Source: an uncultured Bacteroidales bacterium (GTDB lineage: Bacteria; Bacteroidota; Bacteroidia; Bacteroidales; UBA932). From it: a stretch of DNA of 64,000 nucleotides. Under the pieces are notes generated by a model. It saw nothing but the letters and a program-made list of their open reading frames with translations. It was not told the DNA's origin and ran no database searches. Position numbers and translations under genes: made by a program. The stretch covers positions 1 to 64,000 of the forward strand of contig CAJOKD010000019.1 in assembly GCA_905235085.1 (NCBI GenBank). The letters are read 5' to 3'. Below are positions 18,406 to 26,754 of this stretch, one piece after another (within the stretch, counting starts at the first letter, position 1; each line of letters starts with the position of its first letter).

Positions 18406-18790
18406 TCTTTATCAGGTCCAATACTCCGAAGTCGGCAGGAAGCCATTCCACTTCTCCAAGATGGTGCTTTGACAGCCATTTCGCGGCTTCGTGCTCGCGC
18501 AGCTCCAAGTCACCTGAGACGATGTGGCACATATAGCAATGCATAGTAAGGTGGAAGGAAGGATAATCGTAGTCCACCGTACACAGATACCGGTCCACTG
18601 ATATCTCTGTGGCCAGTTCTTCCCGGATTTCGCGCACAAGAGCCTCCTCCGGACTCTCTCCTGCCTCCATCTTTCCGCCCGGAAACTCCCAATAGTCCTT
18701 GAAATCTCCGTAGCCGCGCTGAGTGGCGAAGATCCTGTGTCCCGACTTGATTACGGCAGCGACAACTTCTATCGTTTTCTTCCTGTCCAT
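18395..18790 (-). CDS. mutT: Nudix hydrolase, MutT-like 8-oxo-dGTP diphosphatase
   Basis: 131 residues. The complete Nudix box GGKMEAGESPEEALVREIREEL follows the conserved YWEFPGGK approach, as in MutT/NudG pyrophosphohydrolases that remove oxidised dNTPs from the pool. TVDYDYPSFHLTMHCYMC is also typical of the MutT subgroup. Substrate among (d)NTPs is not certain. The promoter -7 element TATCTTTG lies at 18799-18806, so the leader is very short. It overlaps the hydrolase gene downstream by 11 bases. Confidence 0.85.
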   Translation of the reverse strand: MDRKKTIEVVAAVIKSGHRIFATQRGYGDFKDYWEFPGGKMEAGESPEEALVREIREELATEISVDRYLCTVDYDYPSFHLTMHCYMCHIVSGDLELREHEAAKWLSKHHLGEVEWLPADFGVLDLIKNEL

Positions 18791-18798
18791 ATCGCCTA

Positions 18799-18806
18799 CA
18801 AAGATA
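18799..18806 (-). promoter_or_regulatory. -7 element of the mutT-hydrolase unit
   Basis: Minus-strand TATCTTTG, nine bases before the mutT ATG. No good TTG at -33. It lies back to back with the plus-strand promoter of the purF paralogue. Confidence 0.4.
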
Positions 18807-18815
18807 ACAATTCCA

Positions 18816-18845
18816 TTGACTATTTGATGGAAATGATTAAATTCG
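18816..18845 (+). promoter_or_regulatory. Promoter of the purF paralogue
   Basis: TTG (18816-18818), 19 bases, then TAAATTCG (18838-18845), a slightly imperfect match to TAnnTTTG. The inverted repeat TTCCAT/ATGGAA (18811-18832) overlaps the -33 region and could be an operator. Confidence 0.45.
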
Positions 18846-18868
18846 CGTTTTCTTAATTCAATTACGCG

Positions 18869-20296
18869 ATGGGAGGTTTCTTCGGAACTATTTCAAAAAG
18901 GGAATGTGCCCCCGACCTTTTCTACGGCACCGACTACAACAGCCATCTTGGAACCAGACGCGGCGGCCTTTCCACATATGACTCGCAGAAGGGTTTCCTG
19001 AGAGGAATCCACAGCCTGGAAAACGGCTATTTCCGCAACAGGTTCGAAGATGAACTCAGCAAGTTCACGGGCAATGCCGGAATCGGCGTCATAAGCGACA
19101 CGGATGCCCAGCCGATGCTGGTCAACTCTCATCTGGGACGTTTCGCCCTGGTCACGGTAGCAAGGGTCAACAATGCGGAAGCGTTGATGAAGAAATTCCT
19201 GAGCGAAGGTATGTACCTCACCGAGTTCAGCAGCGGCAAGATCAACATTACCGAACTTATCAGTCTCCTGATAGTCAAAGGGAAAGACTTCGTGGAAGGC
19301 ATCGAGAACGTATTCCGCGAAGTCAAGGGTTCCTGCTCGATGCTCATCTTGACCGAAGACGGAATCATCGCGGCTAGGGATACATGGGGACGGACGCCGA
19401 TCGCCATCGGCCGCAAGGACGACGCTATGGCTGTCAGTTCAGAGAGTACTGCATTCGCCAACCTGGGCTTCGAACCGCATTCCTACCTGGGTCCTGGAGA
19501 AATAGTCCGTCTCAAAGCAGACGGTATCGAGCAGCTTCGTGCTCCGAATCCCCGCAAGCAGGTCTGTTCCTTCCTCTGGATATACTACGGCTTCCCTACT
19601 TCCTGCTACGACGGCAGGAACGTGGAGGAATCCAGGTTCCAATGTGGAAAGGAAATGGGACAGGCTGAAGACATCGATGTCGACTGTGTGTGCGGTGTTC
19701 CTGACAGCGGAATAGGAATGGCTGTCGGATATGCAGCCGGACACGGGGCTCCGTATATGCGCACCATCGCCAAATATACTCCGACCTGGTCACGTTCCTT
19801 TATGCCGACCAACCAGAGTATGCGTGACCTGGTGGCGAAGATGAAACTCATCCACAACACTGATATGCTCAACGGCCGCAAGGTTCTGTTCTGCGACGAC
19901 AGCATAGTCCGTGGGACCCAGCTCAGGGACAATACCCGTCAGCTTCACGACAGCGGAGCGAAGGAAGTCCATATGCGTATTTCCTGCCCTCCCCTGGTAT
20001 TCGGATGTCCTTTCCTGAATTTCTCCACCAGCAAGACCGAGATGGAGTTGATTACCCGCCGGATTATCGAGAAATTCGAGGGAGACAGCGACACCAATGT
20101 AGAGAAGTATACGGATTCTACTACTCCTGAATATGCCAGGATGGTGGATGAGATTGCTCGCCAGCTTAATCTTGATTCCTTGAAATTCAATACGATAGAG
20201 ACTCTTGTAAAGAGCATCGGGATGCCGCGAGAGGATCTTTGCCTCCATTGCTTCGACGGTTCTTCCGCCTTCACTCTCGAAGAAGAGAACAAGTAG
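18869..20296 (+). CDS. PurF-like amidophosphoribosyltransferase paralogue lacking glutaminase residues
   Basis: 475 residues covering the full PurF layout: N-terminal Ntn-glutaminase fold (about 1-230) and C-terminal PRPP-binding domain. The PRPP loop VLFCDDSIVRGT (339-350) is intact and SSESTAFANLGFE matches PurF. However, the protein begins MGGFFGT instead of (M)CGVFG, so the Cys1 nucleophile is missing; the HTRYST arginine motif is replaced by VISDTD (74-79), and the AHNGN motif by VARVNN. Glutamine hydrolysis should therefore be lost, leaving an ammonia-dependent transferase or a regulatory paralogue. Similar Cys-less proteins are, to my recollection, widespread in Bacteroidales. A strong hairpin terminator follows. 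Confidence 0.85.
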   Translation: MGGFFGTISKRECAPDLFYGTDYNSHLGTRRGGLSTYDSQKGFLRGIHSLENGYFRNRFEDELSKFTGNAGIGVISDTDAQPMLVNSHLGRFALVTVARVNNAEALMKKFLSEGMYLTEFSSGKINITELISLLIVKGKDFVEGIENVFREVKGSCSMLILTEDGIIAARDTWGRTPIAIGRKDDAMAVSSESTAFANLGFEPHSYLGPGEIVRLKADGIEQLRAPNPRKQVCSFLWIYYGFPTSCYDGRNVEESRFQCGKEMGQAEDIDVDCVCGVPDSGIGMAVGYAAGHGAPYMRTIAKYTPTWSRSFMPTNQSMRDLVAKMKLIHNTDMLNGRKVLFCDDSIVRGTQLRDNTRQLHDSGAKEVHMRISCPPLVFGCPFLNFSTSKTEMELITRRIIEKFEGDSDTNVEKYTDSTTPEYARMVDEIARQLNLDSLKFNTIETLVKSIGMPREDLCLHCFDGSSAFTLEEENK

Positions 20297-20338
20297 CATC
20301 CCAGGTGCCGCACGTTAGTGCGGCACCTGGGATGCTTT
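20295..20338. terminator. Strong 19-bp stem, bidirectional terminator
   Basis: AGCATCCCAGGTGCCGCAC and GTGCGGCACCTGGGATGCT form a perfect 19-bp stem with a GTTA loop, followed by TTT. It separates the purF paralogue from the oppositely oriented tRNA-Ser and starts inside the purF stop codon. Confidence 0.85.
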
Positions 20339-20346
20339 GCATAGCG

Positions 20347-20431
20347 CGGAGAGTGAGGGATTCGAACCCCCGGAGCCTTTCAGCTCAACAGTTTTCAAGA
20401 CTGCCGCCATCGACCACTCGGCCAACTCTCC
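20347..20431 (-). tRNA. tRNA-Ser (anticodon UGA)
   Basis: An 85-base class II tRNA on the minus strand. Acceptor stem GGAGAGT/ACTCTCC, D arm TTGGCCGAGTGGTCGA, anticodon loop CTTGAAA reading UGA, a long variable arm, and T loop GGTTCGAATCC. CCA is not encoded. A promoter lies just upstream. Confidence 0.95.
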
Positions 20432-20460
20432 AATGATGTGTTCCTTCTCAGGAAGGACTG

Positions 20461-20489
20461 CAAAGATACTTAAAAAATCTATCTTCCAA
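20461..20489 (-). promoter_or_regulatory. Promoter of tRNA-Ser
   Basis: Minus-strand TATCTTTG (20461-20468) with TTG 18 bases upstream (20487-20489), about 30 bases from the mature tRNA 5-prime end. Confidence 0.55.
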
Positions 20490-20492
20490 AAA

Positions 20493-21092
20493 TTATTTAC
20501 CCTCGGCCGCAGCTTCGGATTCTTCAGCCCGCGTGAAGAACTTGTATTGGAAGAAAATCAGGTAGAGCGCCCCGACGGTGACACAACTGTCCGCAAAATT
20601 GAATACGGGGGCGAAGAACAGCAGGCGGTCTCCTCCGACGAACGGAACCCATTTCGGCCAGATCGTGTCTATGATAGGGAAATACAGCATATCCACCACC
20701 CTTCCGAACATAAACGGAGCATAGCCGAACGCCATACCATAGAACAGGCTGTCGATGATGTTGCCGAAGGCTCCGGCGCAGATAAGGGTCAAACCTACGA
20801 GCACTCCTGTCGGAACTTTATTCTTGCGGACAAGGGAAGTGATCCACCAGCACAGGACCCCGAAAAGAGCGATCCGGAAGAACGACAGGCAGAATTTGCC
20901 GACCGCACCTCCGAACTTCATCCCGAAAGCCATACCCTCATTTTCGATGAAGAGGATCTGGAACCAGTTCCCTATTACATTGAAATGCTCCCCGATCTCC
21001 ATATTGGTCTTGACCAGGATCTTGATAACCTGGTCGATGACCACTAGCAGGACTCCGAGGATAAGGAGTTTCTTTCCCTTTCCAATACTCAC
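20493..21092 (-). CDS. lspA: Lipoprotein signal peptidase
   Basis: 199 residues. Aspartic membrane protease that removes signal peptides from prolipoproteins, consistent with the many lipoproteins encoded in this window. Four membrane segments; the conserved [20 protein letters not shown] and [11 protein letters not shown] supply the catalytic Asp pair. The track frame extends too far upstream; the start is the GTG at 21092, whose G is the last base of the dksA-like TAG stop (TAGTG), indicating translational coupling. Compared with E. coli it has an insertion after VVDMLYFP ([17 protein letters not shown]), as in other Bacteroidota. Confidence 0.92.
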   Translation of the reverse strand: MSIGKGKKLLILGVLLVVIDQVIKILVKTNMEIGEHFNVIGNWFQILFIENEGMAFGMKFGGAVGKFCLSFFRIALFGVLCWWITSLVRKNKVPTGVLVGLTLICAGAFGNIIDSLFYGMAFGYAPFMFGRVVDMLYFPIIDTIWPKWVPFVGGDRLLFFAPVFNFADSCVTVGALYLIFFQYKFFTRAEESEAAAEGK

Positions 21093-21523
21093 TAGTTCTG
21101 ACCTTTTTTGGCAAGCATTTCCTTGGCCTCGACGGTCAGGGTCGCGTGAGGTACGAGACGGAGTCTCTCCTTCGGAATCAACTTGCCGGTGACACGGCAT
21201 ATTCCGTAGGTCTTGTTCTCGATGCGGATGAGAGCGGCTTCCAAGTTCTGGATGAACTTGTACTGTCTCTGTGCCAGCTGGCTGGCCTCTTCCTTCGAAA
21301 GCTGGTAAGCACCGTCATCTTCGACCGTCTTGAAAGAAGGAGTCGTATCCTCGATGTCGTTGCTGCCATTGTGCATAATCACCTTTCGAAGAGTCTCATA
21401 CTCTTTTCTGGCTTTATCGAGCTTCTCGTTTATGATAGCCCTGAACTCTTCCAGCTCGTCATCGCTGTAACGTTTCTTCTCCACCTCAGGAGTCGGAGCG
21501 TTTCCTTTAACTTCTTCTGTCAT
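21092..21523 (-). CDS. DksA/TraR-family transcription regulator without zinc cysteines
   Basis: 143 residues. N-terminal coiled coil about residues 15-110, then the globular DksA-type C-terminus. In DksA four cysteines bind zinc; here only one remains (YGICRVTGKLIPKERLRLVPHATL), as in the usual Bacteroidota members. Family knowledge suggests binding in the RNA polymerase secondary channel, possibly with ppGpp. Asp/Glu residues are at the coiled-coil tip region but cannot be matched safely to the DksA DxxDxA motif. Lies 19 bases after the ileS stop and overlaps the lspA start by one base. Confidence 0.85.
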   Translation of the reverse strand: MTEEVKGNAPTPEVEKKRYSDDELEEFRAIINEKLDKARKEYETLRKVIMHNGSNDIEDTTPSFKTVEDDGAYQLSKEEASQLAQRQYKFIQNLEAALIRIENKTYGICRVTGKLIPKERLRLVPHATLTVEAKEMLAKKGQN

Positions 21524-21542
21524 AGTTCATTAAAATAGTCGT

Positions 21543-24500
21543 TTACTTTCTAGTTAAAACCATCCTGACTTTACCCTCATCCCATTCCACATCGGCGGCT
21601 CCCTGCGGAGCTGAAGCCTCGTCTTCAAGGACTATCGACAGGGCGAGAGTCTGGCTGGCTATATAATCTTCAAAACTTGCCAGGGAGGCGGCGATTTCCT
21701 CGCTCACCTCGCCGGATGCAAATATAACAACTTCTACCTTATCAGTAACCTCGAATCCGCTATCTTTTCGCAAATTCTGGATCCTATTGATAAGTTCTCT
21801 TGCAACTCCCTCTTTCTTAAGCTCTTCCGTAATCTTAACATCAAGAGCTATAGTCAGCGGACCTTCGGATGCTACGAGCCATCCAGGCATATCCTCGGAT
21901 GATATCTCATAGTCCCCTGGATTGAGGGTGACGTCTCCCGAAGGAAGGCTCAGCGTGTAAGCCTCTCCGAGCGATTCGGCAGCCTGGATAGCAGAAATCG
22001 TGCCTTGGTCAAACTGGCCGAAAGCGGCGGCGATTTCCTTCATCTGCTTCCCGTAGACCTTGCCCAAGGTCTTGAAATTAGGCTTTATCTTCTTGGTGAT
22101 GATACCCGTGGTGTCCGAAATGAATTCAGCCTCCTTGACATTCACCTCACCCAGTATAATGCCTTTGACCTGCTCGAGCTGCGAGCGGACCTTGTCCGAC
22201 ATCACCGGGATTATGAGCTTCTGAAGCGGCTGGCGGACCTTGATCGACACCTTGCGGCGCAGAGCCAGGACCATAGAAGTAGCCTTCTGGGCTAGAGCCA
22301 TACGCTCCTCGAGATCGCTGTCGATGACGGTATCGTCACATTCAGGCATAATCACATAGTGGACTGACTCCTCCCCTCCCGTAACCAGGTCCAGGTAGAG
22401 GCGGTCCATATAGAACGGAGCGATAGGTGCAGACAGTACGGCGACATCCACGAGCACTTCGTACAAAGTCTGGTATGCAGCCAGTTTGTCTTCATCCATC
22501 TCGCCGCCCCAGAAACGCTTCCTGTTGAGGCGCACATACCAGTTGCTCACATCATCGCAGACGAAATCCTGGATCAGGCGTCCAGCGGAAGTGATGTCGT
22601 AGTCCTCGTAAGCGGCTACTACCTTCTTCTTCAAGGAATTGAGTAGGGATATGATCCATCGGTCGATTTCCGGTCTCCTGGAATACGGAACCTTACCGGC
22701 AGCCGGGTCGAAGCCGTCCAGGTTGGCATAGAGAGCGAAGAAGGAATATGTATTGTAAAGCGTTCCGAAGAACTTCCTGCGCACCTCGTCGACTCCTGCC
22801 TCGTCGAACTTGAGGTTGTCCCAAGGCTGGGCGTTGGTGAGCATATACCATCTGAGAGCGTCAGCTCCGTACTTGTCAAGCTCCTCGAATGGATCGACTC
22901 CGTTGCCGAGGCGCTTGCTCATCTTGTTGCCGTTCTTGTCGAGCACCAATCCGTTGGAAATGACGGTCTTGAACGCAGGTGTCGCGCTGACCATAGTATG
23001 GATCGAGTGCAGCGTGTAGAACCAACCGCGTGTCTGGTCCACACCCTCGGCGATGAAGTCCGCGGTGCAGCCGAACTTGTCGGAACCAAGGTTCCTCAGA
23101 CCTTCCTGAGCATAAGGCATCGCACCTGAATCGAACCACACATCGATGAGGTCGGTCTCCCTGGTCATCTTCTTGCCGGAAGGACTTACCAGGAAAATAT
23201 TGTCCACATAAGGCCTGTGGATATCTATCTTGTCATAATTCTCCTTGGACATGTCATCCGGATCGAAGCCGTTGTCCCTGAACGGATTGGACTTCATATA
23301 ACCGGCGGCGACCGCCTTGTCCATCTCAAGGCAGAGCTGCTTGATGGTACCGATGCATATCTCTTCCTTGCCGTCTTCCGTACGCCAGATCGGCAGAGGT
23401 GTGCCCCAGAAACGGCTGCGGCTGAGGTTCCAGTCCTGGATGTTCTCCAGCCACTGTCCGAAACGTCCGGTGCCGGTCGACTCCGGCTTCCAGGAAATCT
23501 GCTTGTTAAGGTCTACCATCAGGTCCTTCACTGCTGTGGTCTTGATGAACCAGGCGTCGAGAGGATAATAGAGGACAGGCTTGTCGGTACGCCAGCTGTG
23601 AGGATAGCTGTGGACGTGCTTCTGTATCTTGAAGCACCTTCCGTCCTGCTTCATCATCATACACAGGTCGACGTCCAAGGTAGGCGCATCGGCCGGCAGG
23701 GAATCATCGAAGGCGTTCTTGACATATCTTCCGGAATAATCGGCGTAGGAAGGATCGACGTGTGTCTTGACATATTCAGGATCAAGGTCTTCCAATGGAT
23801 AGAAACGGCCATCGTGGTCCACCTGTGCCTGAAGCTTGCCGTTCTTGTCCTTGACCATCATCCCCGGCACTCCGAAAGCAGCGGCGACTTTCTTGTCATC
23901 CGCACCGAAAGTCGGAGCGATATGGACGATGCCGGTACCGTCCTCGGTGGTGACATAATCTCCGGATATCACCCTGAAAGGCTCCCCTTCCTCCACCGGC
24001 TTGAACCAAGGGATAAGCTGATGGTAGCGGATACCTACGAGTTCGGAGCCGAGGAAGGTTCCGTCAAGCACCTTGTATGGTACGAGCTTGTCGCCCGGCT
24101 TGTATTCCTCGAGTGGAAGATCGGCGGCCTTGGGGTTGAACCAGGCGCCGACAAGTGCCTTCGCAACCACGTATATAGCCTCCTGTCCGGAGTAGGGGTT
24201 GAATGAGAGAACCCTGACATATTCGATCTTCGGACCGACGCAGAGAGCCGTATTGGAAGCGAGGGTCCAAGGAGTGGTCGTCCAGGCAAGGAAATACACA
24301 GGGAGGGACTCCGTACCGAACATAGGCTGCGAGACTCCATCCTTGATGATCTCGAACTGTACGGTCGCAGTGGTGTCGGTCACGTCCTTGTAGCATCCTG
24401 GCTGGTTGAGTTCGTGAGAACTCAGGCCCGTGCCGTCCGACGGGGAATAAGGCTGTATCGAGTAGCCTTTGTAGAGCAGTCCCTTGTCATATATCTGCTT

Positions 24501-24989
24501 CAAGAGATACCAAAGTGTCTCTATGTAGCGGTTGTCATAGGTGATGTACGGATCGTTCATATCGACCCAATATCCGACTCTCTGGGTCATATTCTCCCAT
24601 TCGGCGGTATATTTCATCACCTCGCTGCGGCAAGTCTTGTTATATTCCTCGACGCTTATCTTGGTACCGATGTCGTCCTTGTGGATTCCGAGCTTCTTCT
24701 CCACTCCGATCTCCACCGGCAGTCCGTGGGTATCCCATCCCGCACGGCGGTTGACCTTGAAGCCGCTCTGGGTCTTGTAACGGCAGACCGCATCCTTTAT
24801 GGAGCGGGCCATAACATGGTGGATGCCAGGCTTGCCGTTGGCAGAAGGCGGTCCCTCGAAGAAAATGAACTCAGGGCATCCCTCACGCAACTCAAGAGAC
24901 TTCTCGAAAGCGTGGTTTTTCTGCCATCTTTCAAGGATCTCATTGCCTACAGCTACCAAATCAAGACCTTTGTACTCTTTGAATGTCAT
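21543..24989 (-). CDS. ileS: Isoleucyl-tRNA synthetase
   Basis: 1148 residues. Class I synthetase charging tRNA-Ile, with a CP1 editing domain. HIGH-type motif GKPGIHHVMAR near residue 50 and KMSKS-type NKMSKRLGN near 690. The length and the C-terminal extension without the zinc-finger cysteines fit the long eukaryote-like IleRS2 class found in Bacteroidota, which in some organisms resists mupirocin; that last point is inference. The track start is 83 codons too far upstream, inside the promoter region; MTFKEYKGLDL at 24989 is the expected N-terminus. First gene of ileS-dksA-lspA. Confidence 0.95.
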   Translation of the reverse strand: MTFKEYKGLDLVAVGNEILERWQKNHAFEKSLELREGCPEFIFFEGPPSANGKPGIHHVMARSIKDAVCRYKTQSGFKVNRRAGWDTHGLPVEIGVEKKLGIHKDDIGTKISVEEYNKTCRSEVMKYTAEWENMTQRVGYWVDMNDPYITYDNRYIETLWYLLKQIYDKGLLYKGYSIQPYSPSDGTGLSSHELNQPGCYKDVTDTTATVQFEIIKDGVSQPMFGTESLPVYFLAWTTTPWTLASNTALCVGPKIEYVRVLSFNPYSGQEAIYVVAKALVGAWFNPKAADLPLEEYKPGDKLVPYKVLDGTFLGSELVGIRYHQLIPWFKPVEEGEPFRVISGDYVTTEDGTGIVHIAPTFGADDKKVAAAFGVPGMMVKDKNGKLQAQVDHDGRFYPLEDLDPEYVKTHVDPSYADYSGRYVKNAFDDSLPADAPTLDVDLCMMMKQDGRCFKIQKHVHSYPHSWRTDKPVLYYPLDAWFIKTTAVKDLMVDLNKQISWKPESTGTGRFGQWLENIQDWNLSRSRFWGTPLPIWRTEDGKEEICIGTIKQLCLEMDKAVAAGYMKSNPFRDNGFDPDDMSKENYDKIDIHRPYVDNIFLVSPSGKKMTRETDLIDVWFDSGAMPYAQEGLRNLGSDKFGCTADFIAEGVDQTRGWFYTLHSIHTMVSATPAFKTVISNGLVLDKNGNKMSKRLGNGVDPFEELDKYGADALRWYMLTNAQPWDNLKFDEAGVDEVRRKFFGTLYNTYSFFALYANLDGFDPAAGKVPYSRRPEIDRWIISLLNSLKKKVVAAYEDYDITSAGRLIQDFVCDDVSNWYVRLNRKRFWGGEMDEDKLAAYQTLYEVLVDVAVLSAPIAPFYMDRLYLDLVTGGEESVHYVIMPECDDTVIDSDLEERMALAQKATSMVLALRRKVSIKVRQPLQKLIIPVMSDKVRSQLEQVKGIILGEVNVKEAEFISDTTGIITKKIKPNFKTLGKVYGKQMKEIAAAFGQFDQGTISAIQAAESLGEAYTLSLPSGDVTLNPGDYEISSEDMPGWLVASEGPLTIALDVKITEELKKEGVARELINRIQNLRKDSGFEVTDKVEVVIFASGEVSEEIAASLASFEDYIASQTLALSIVLEDEASAPQGAADVEWDEGKVRMVLTRK

Positions 24990-25008
24990 AATTTTCTTTC
25001 TAATTTTG
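24979..25008 (+). promoter_or_regulatory. Promoter of the cvpA-tsaB-rpiB-truB unit
   Basis: TTG (24979-24981), 19 bases, TAATTTTG (25001-25008). The -33 element overlaps the first codons of the divergent ileS gene. Confidence 0.6.
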
Positions 25009-25020
25009 CATCCGAACTCG

Positions 25021-25052
25021 CAAAGATAGTCATTTTCCTGGTTATTTACCAA
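25021..25052 (-). promoter_or_regulatory. Promoter of ileS
   Basis: Minus-strand TATCTTTG (25021-25028) with TTG 21 bases upstream (25050-25052). It is interleaved face to face with the plus-strand promoter at 24979-25008, so the two transcription units may interfere. No T-box features are seen in the 32-base leader. Confidence 0.6.
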
Positions 25053-25062
25053 TAAGCTGCAA

Positions 25063-25557
25063 GTGAACGTAATTGACATAATAATATTGATTTGCTGCGT
25101 GCCGGCCCTGGTCCAGGGATTCCGGAAAGGATTCATTTCCCAGGCCGTTTCGCTGGTATCGCTCGTGCTTGGCGCCTGGCTCGCATTCAAGTTCTCAGAA
25201 CCGGTCGGCGAATGGATCAAGACCTTCGCCGATGTCAACGGCGTAGTGCTCCAGGTCCTTTCATTCTCCCTGATATTCCTCGCCGTTTATCTCGTGCTCC
25301 TGCTCATCGGCAAGCTAGCTCAGAAATTCGTGAAGTTCGTGATGCTCGGCTGGCTTGACAGGCTGCTCGGAATGACCTTCGGCCTGATCAAGATGGTGCT
25401 CATCCTCGGACTGGTCATCATCTGCATAGATGCCATCAACGCCACGCTGCCGGTGATTCCTGCGGAAACCCTTGACGGATCGGTCCTGTACCACCCTCTG
25501 AAATCCATCGCCAACGTCATATTCCCGTATCTTAAAGAACTGATATTCCATAAATGA
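25063..25557 (+). CDS. CvpA-family membrane protein
   Basis: 164 residues starting at GTG. Four membrane segments with the family features DIIILICCVPALVQGFRKGFI near the N-terminus and a polar loop before LLGMTFGLIKMVL. CvpA proteins were named from colicin V production and are linked to envelope maintenance; the mechanism is not established. The stop overlaps the tsaB start as ATGA. Confidence 0.85.
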   Translation: MNVIDIIILICCVPALVQGFRKGFISQAVSLVSLVLGAWLAFKFSEPVGEWIKTFADVNGVVLQVLSFSLIFLAVYLVLLLIGKLAQKFVKFVMLGWLDRLLGMTFGLIKMVLILGLVIICIDAINATLPVIPAETLDGSVLYHPLKSIANVIFPYLKELIFHK

Positions 25558-26249
25558 TGGAAAGCCTGATACTCATAGAGACTTCCACTTCGCTTTGTTC
25601 CGTGGCACTGGTACGGGATGGGAAAGTTATATACGAACGCATCAGTTCCGAGCCTCGCGCCCACGCCTCCCTGACCGCGGTATTCGTCAGCGAAGTACTG
25701 GAAGAATCCGGAATGAAGGCCTCCGGCTGCAGTGCAGTGGCTGTAGGAAAGGGACCGGGATCGTATACCGGCCTCAGGGTCGGGGTTTCCACGGCAAAGG
25801 GTCTGTGCTTCGGCGCGGGAATACCGCTCATTTCTGTCGGGACCCTCGACACTCTGGCCTGGCAGGCCATCGATGGAGGATTGCTTCCTGAAGGCTGCCG
25901 GCACATAGTTCCGATGGTAGATGCACGCAGGATGGAAGTCTACACCGGAATATTCACTGCAGAAGGCAGGCAGACCGGCCCGACGGAGGCCAGGATAGTC
26001 GAAGAAGACTCCTTCGCTTCCCTGCTTGAAGAAGGTCCTGTCCTTTTCATCGGCGACGGTGCCGGCAAATGCCAGGATGTCCTGAATAATCCCAACGCAC
26101 ATTTCATCCAGTGCTGTCCCAAGGCATCCTCGATGCTCCATCCGGCGCTGGATGCATTTTCCAACCATACATTCGAAGACGTGGCGTACTTCGAACCTTT
26201 CTACCTGAAGGAATTCGCCACCACAGTAAGCAAGAAGAAATTGTTCTAA
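25554..26249 (+). CDS. tsaB: tRNA t6A37 biosynthesis protein TsaB
   Basis: 231 residues. TsaB pairs with TsaD and TsaE to add threonylcarbamoyl to A37 of ANN-decoding tRNAs. ILIETSTSLCSVAL is the ASKHA N-terminus and GKGPGSYTGLRVGVSTAKGL the hallmark of TsaB. Starts in an ATGA overlap with cvpA; a second ATG three codons positions later (ATGATG) is equally possible. Fourteen bases separate it from rpiB. Confidence 0.93.
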   Translation: MMESLILIETSTSLCSVALVRDGKVIYERISSEPRAHASLTAVFVSEVLEESGMKASGCSAVAVGKGPGSYTGLRVGVSTAKGLCFGAGIPLISVGTLDTLAWQAIDGGLLPEGCRHIVPMVDARRMEVYTGIFTAEGRQTGPTEARIVEEDSFASLLEEGPVLFIGDGAGKCQDVLNNPNAHFIQCCPKASSMLHPALDAFSNHTFEDVAYFEPFYLKEFATTVSKKKLF

Positions 26250-26262
26250 AACCACATACGAT

Positions 26263-26694
26263 ATGAAAATCGGCATTGCCAGCGACCACGCTGGATTTGA
26301 GTACAAAAGCAAGCTTGTCGACCTCCTCCGCAAGAAAGGCTTCGAAGTCACCGACTACGGCACATTCTCCGACGCCAGCTGCGACTATCCGGAGTTCGCC
26401 CACGCACTCGGAAACGCCATAGAGAAAAAGGAAGTAGACGCCGGAATCGCGATGTGCGGTACCGGCAACGGGATGGCCATATCCCTCAACAAGCACCAGG
26501 GCGTACGCGCAGGACTTGCCTGGAACAGCGAAATAGGCAGGCTCGTCAAAGCCCACAACCACGCCAACGTCCTCGTGATGCCCGCCCGCTTCATCTCCTA
26601 CCAGATGGCGACCCGCATCCTGAATATGTGGCTGAAGACCGCCGAAGACGGTGGAAGGCACGACAGAAGAGTCTCGATGATTCCCGTCAAATAA
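26263..26694 (+). CDS. rpiB: Ribose-5-phosphate isomerase B
   Basis: 143 residues. Interconverts ribose 5-phosphate and ribulose 5-phosphate, and therefore connects with the pentose operon upstream through the pentose phosphate pathway. Motifs IGIASDHAGFEYK, CGTGNGMAISLNK (catalytic Cys) and KAHNHANVLVMPAR are diagnostic of the RpiB/LacAB family. The RpiB-typical GTGIG reads GTGNG here. Confidence 0.93.
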   Translation: MKIGIASDHAGFEYKSKLVDLLRKKGFEVTDYGTFSDASCDYPEFAHALGNAIEKKEVDAGIAMCGTGNGMAISLNKHQGVRAGLAWNSEIGRLVKAHNHANVLVMPARFISYQMATRILNMWLKTAEDGGRHDRRVSMIPVK

Positions 26695-26754
26695 TTGGAA
26701 ATCAAAGCTCTTATAGCCAGCAGAAACCTTGTATCCCAAGGTCTTTCGGGGAGT

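Noticed and set aside
21093-21200. N-terminal extension of lspA in the track
   Set aside because: Lies within the dksA-like gene; the GTG at the TAGTG junction gives the normal LspA N-terminus.
25320-26351. 343-residue minus-strand ORF over cvpA/tsaB
   Set aside because: Covers two well-identified genes on the other strand and has no family features.
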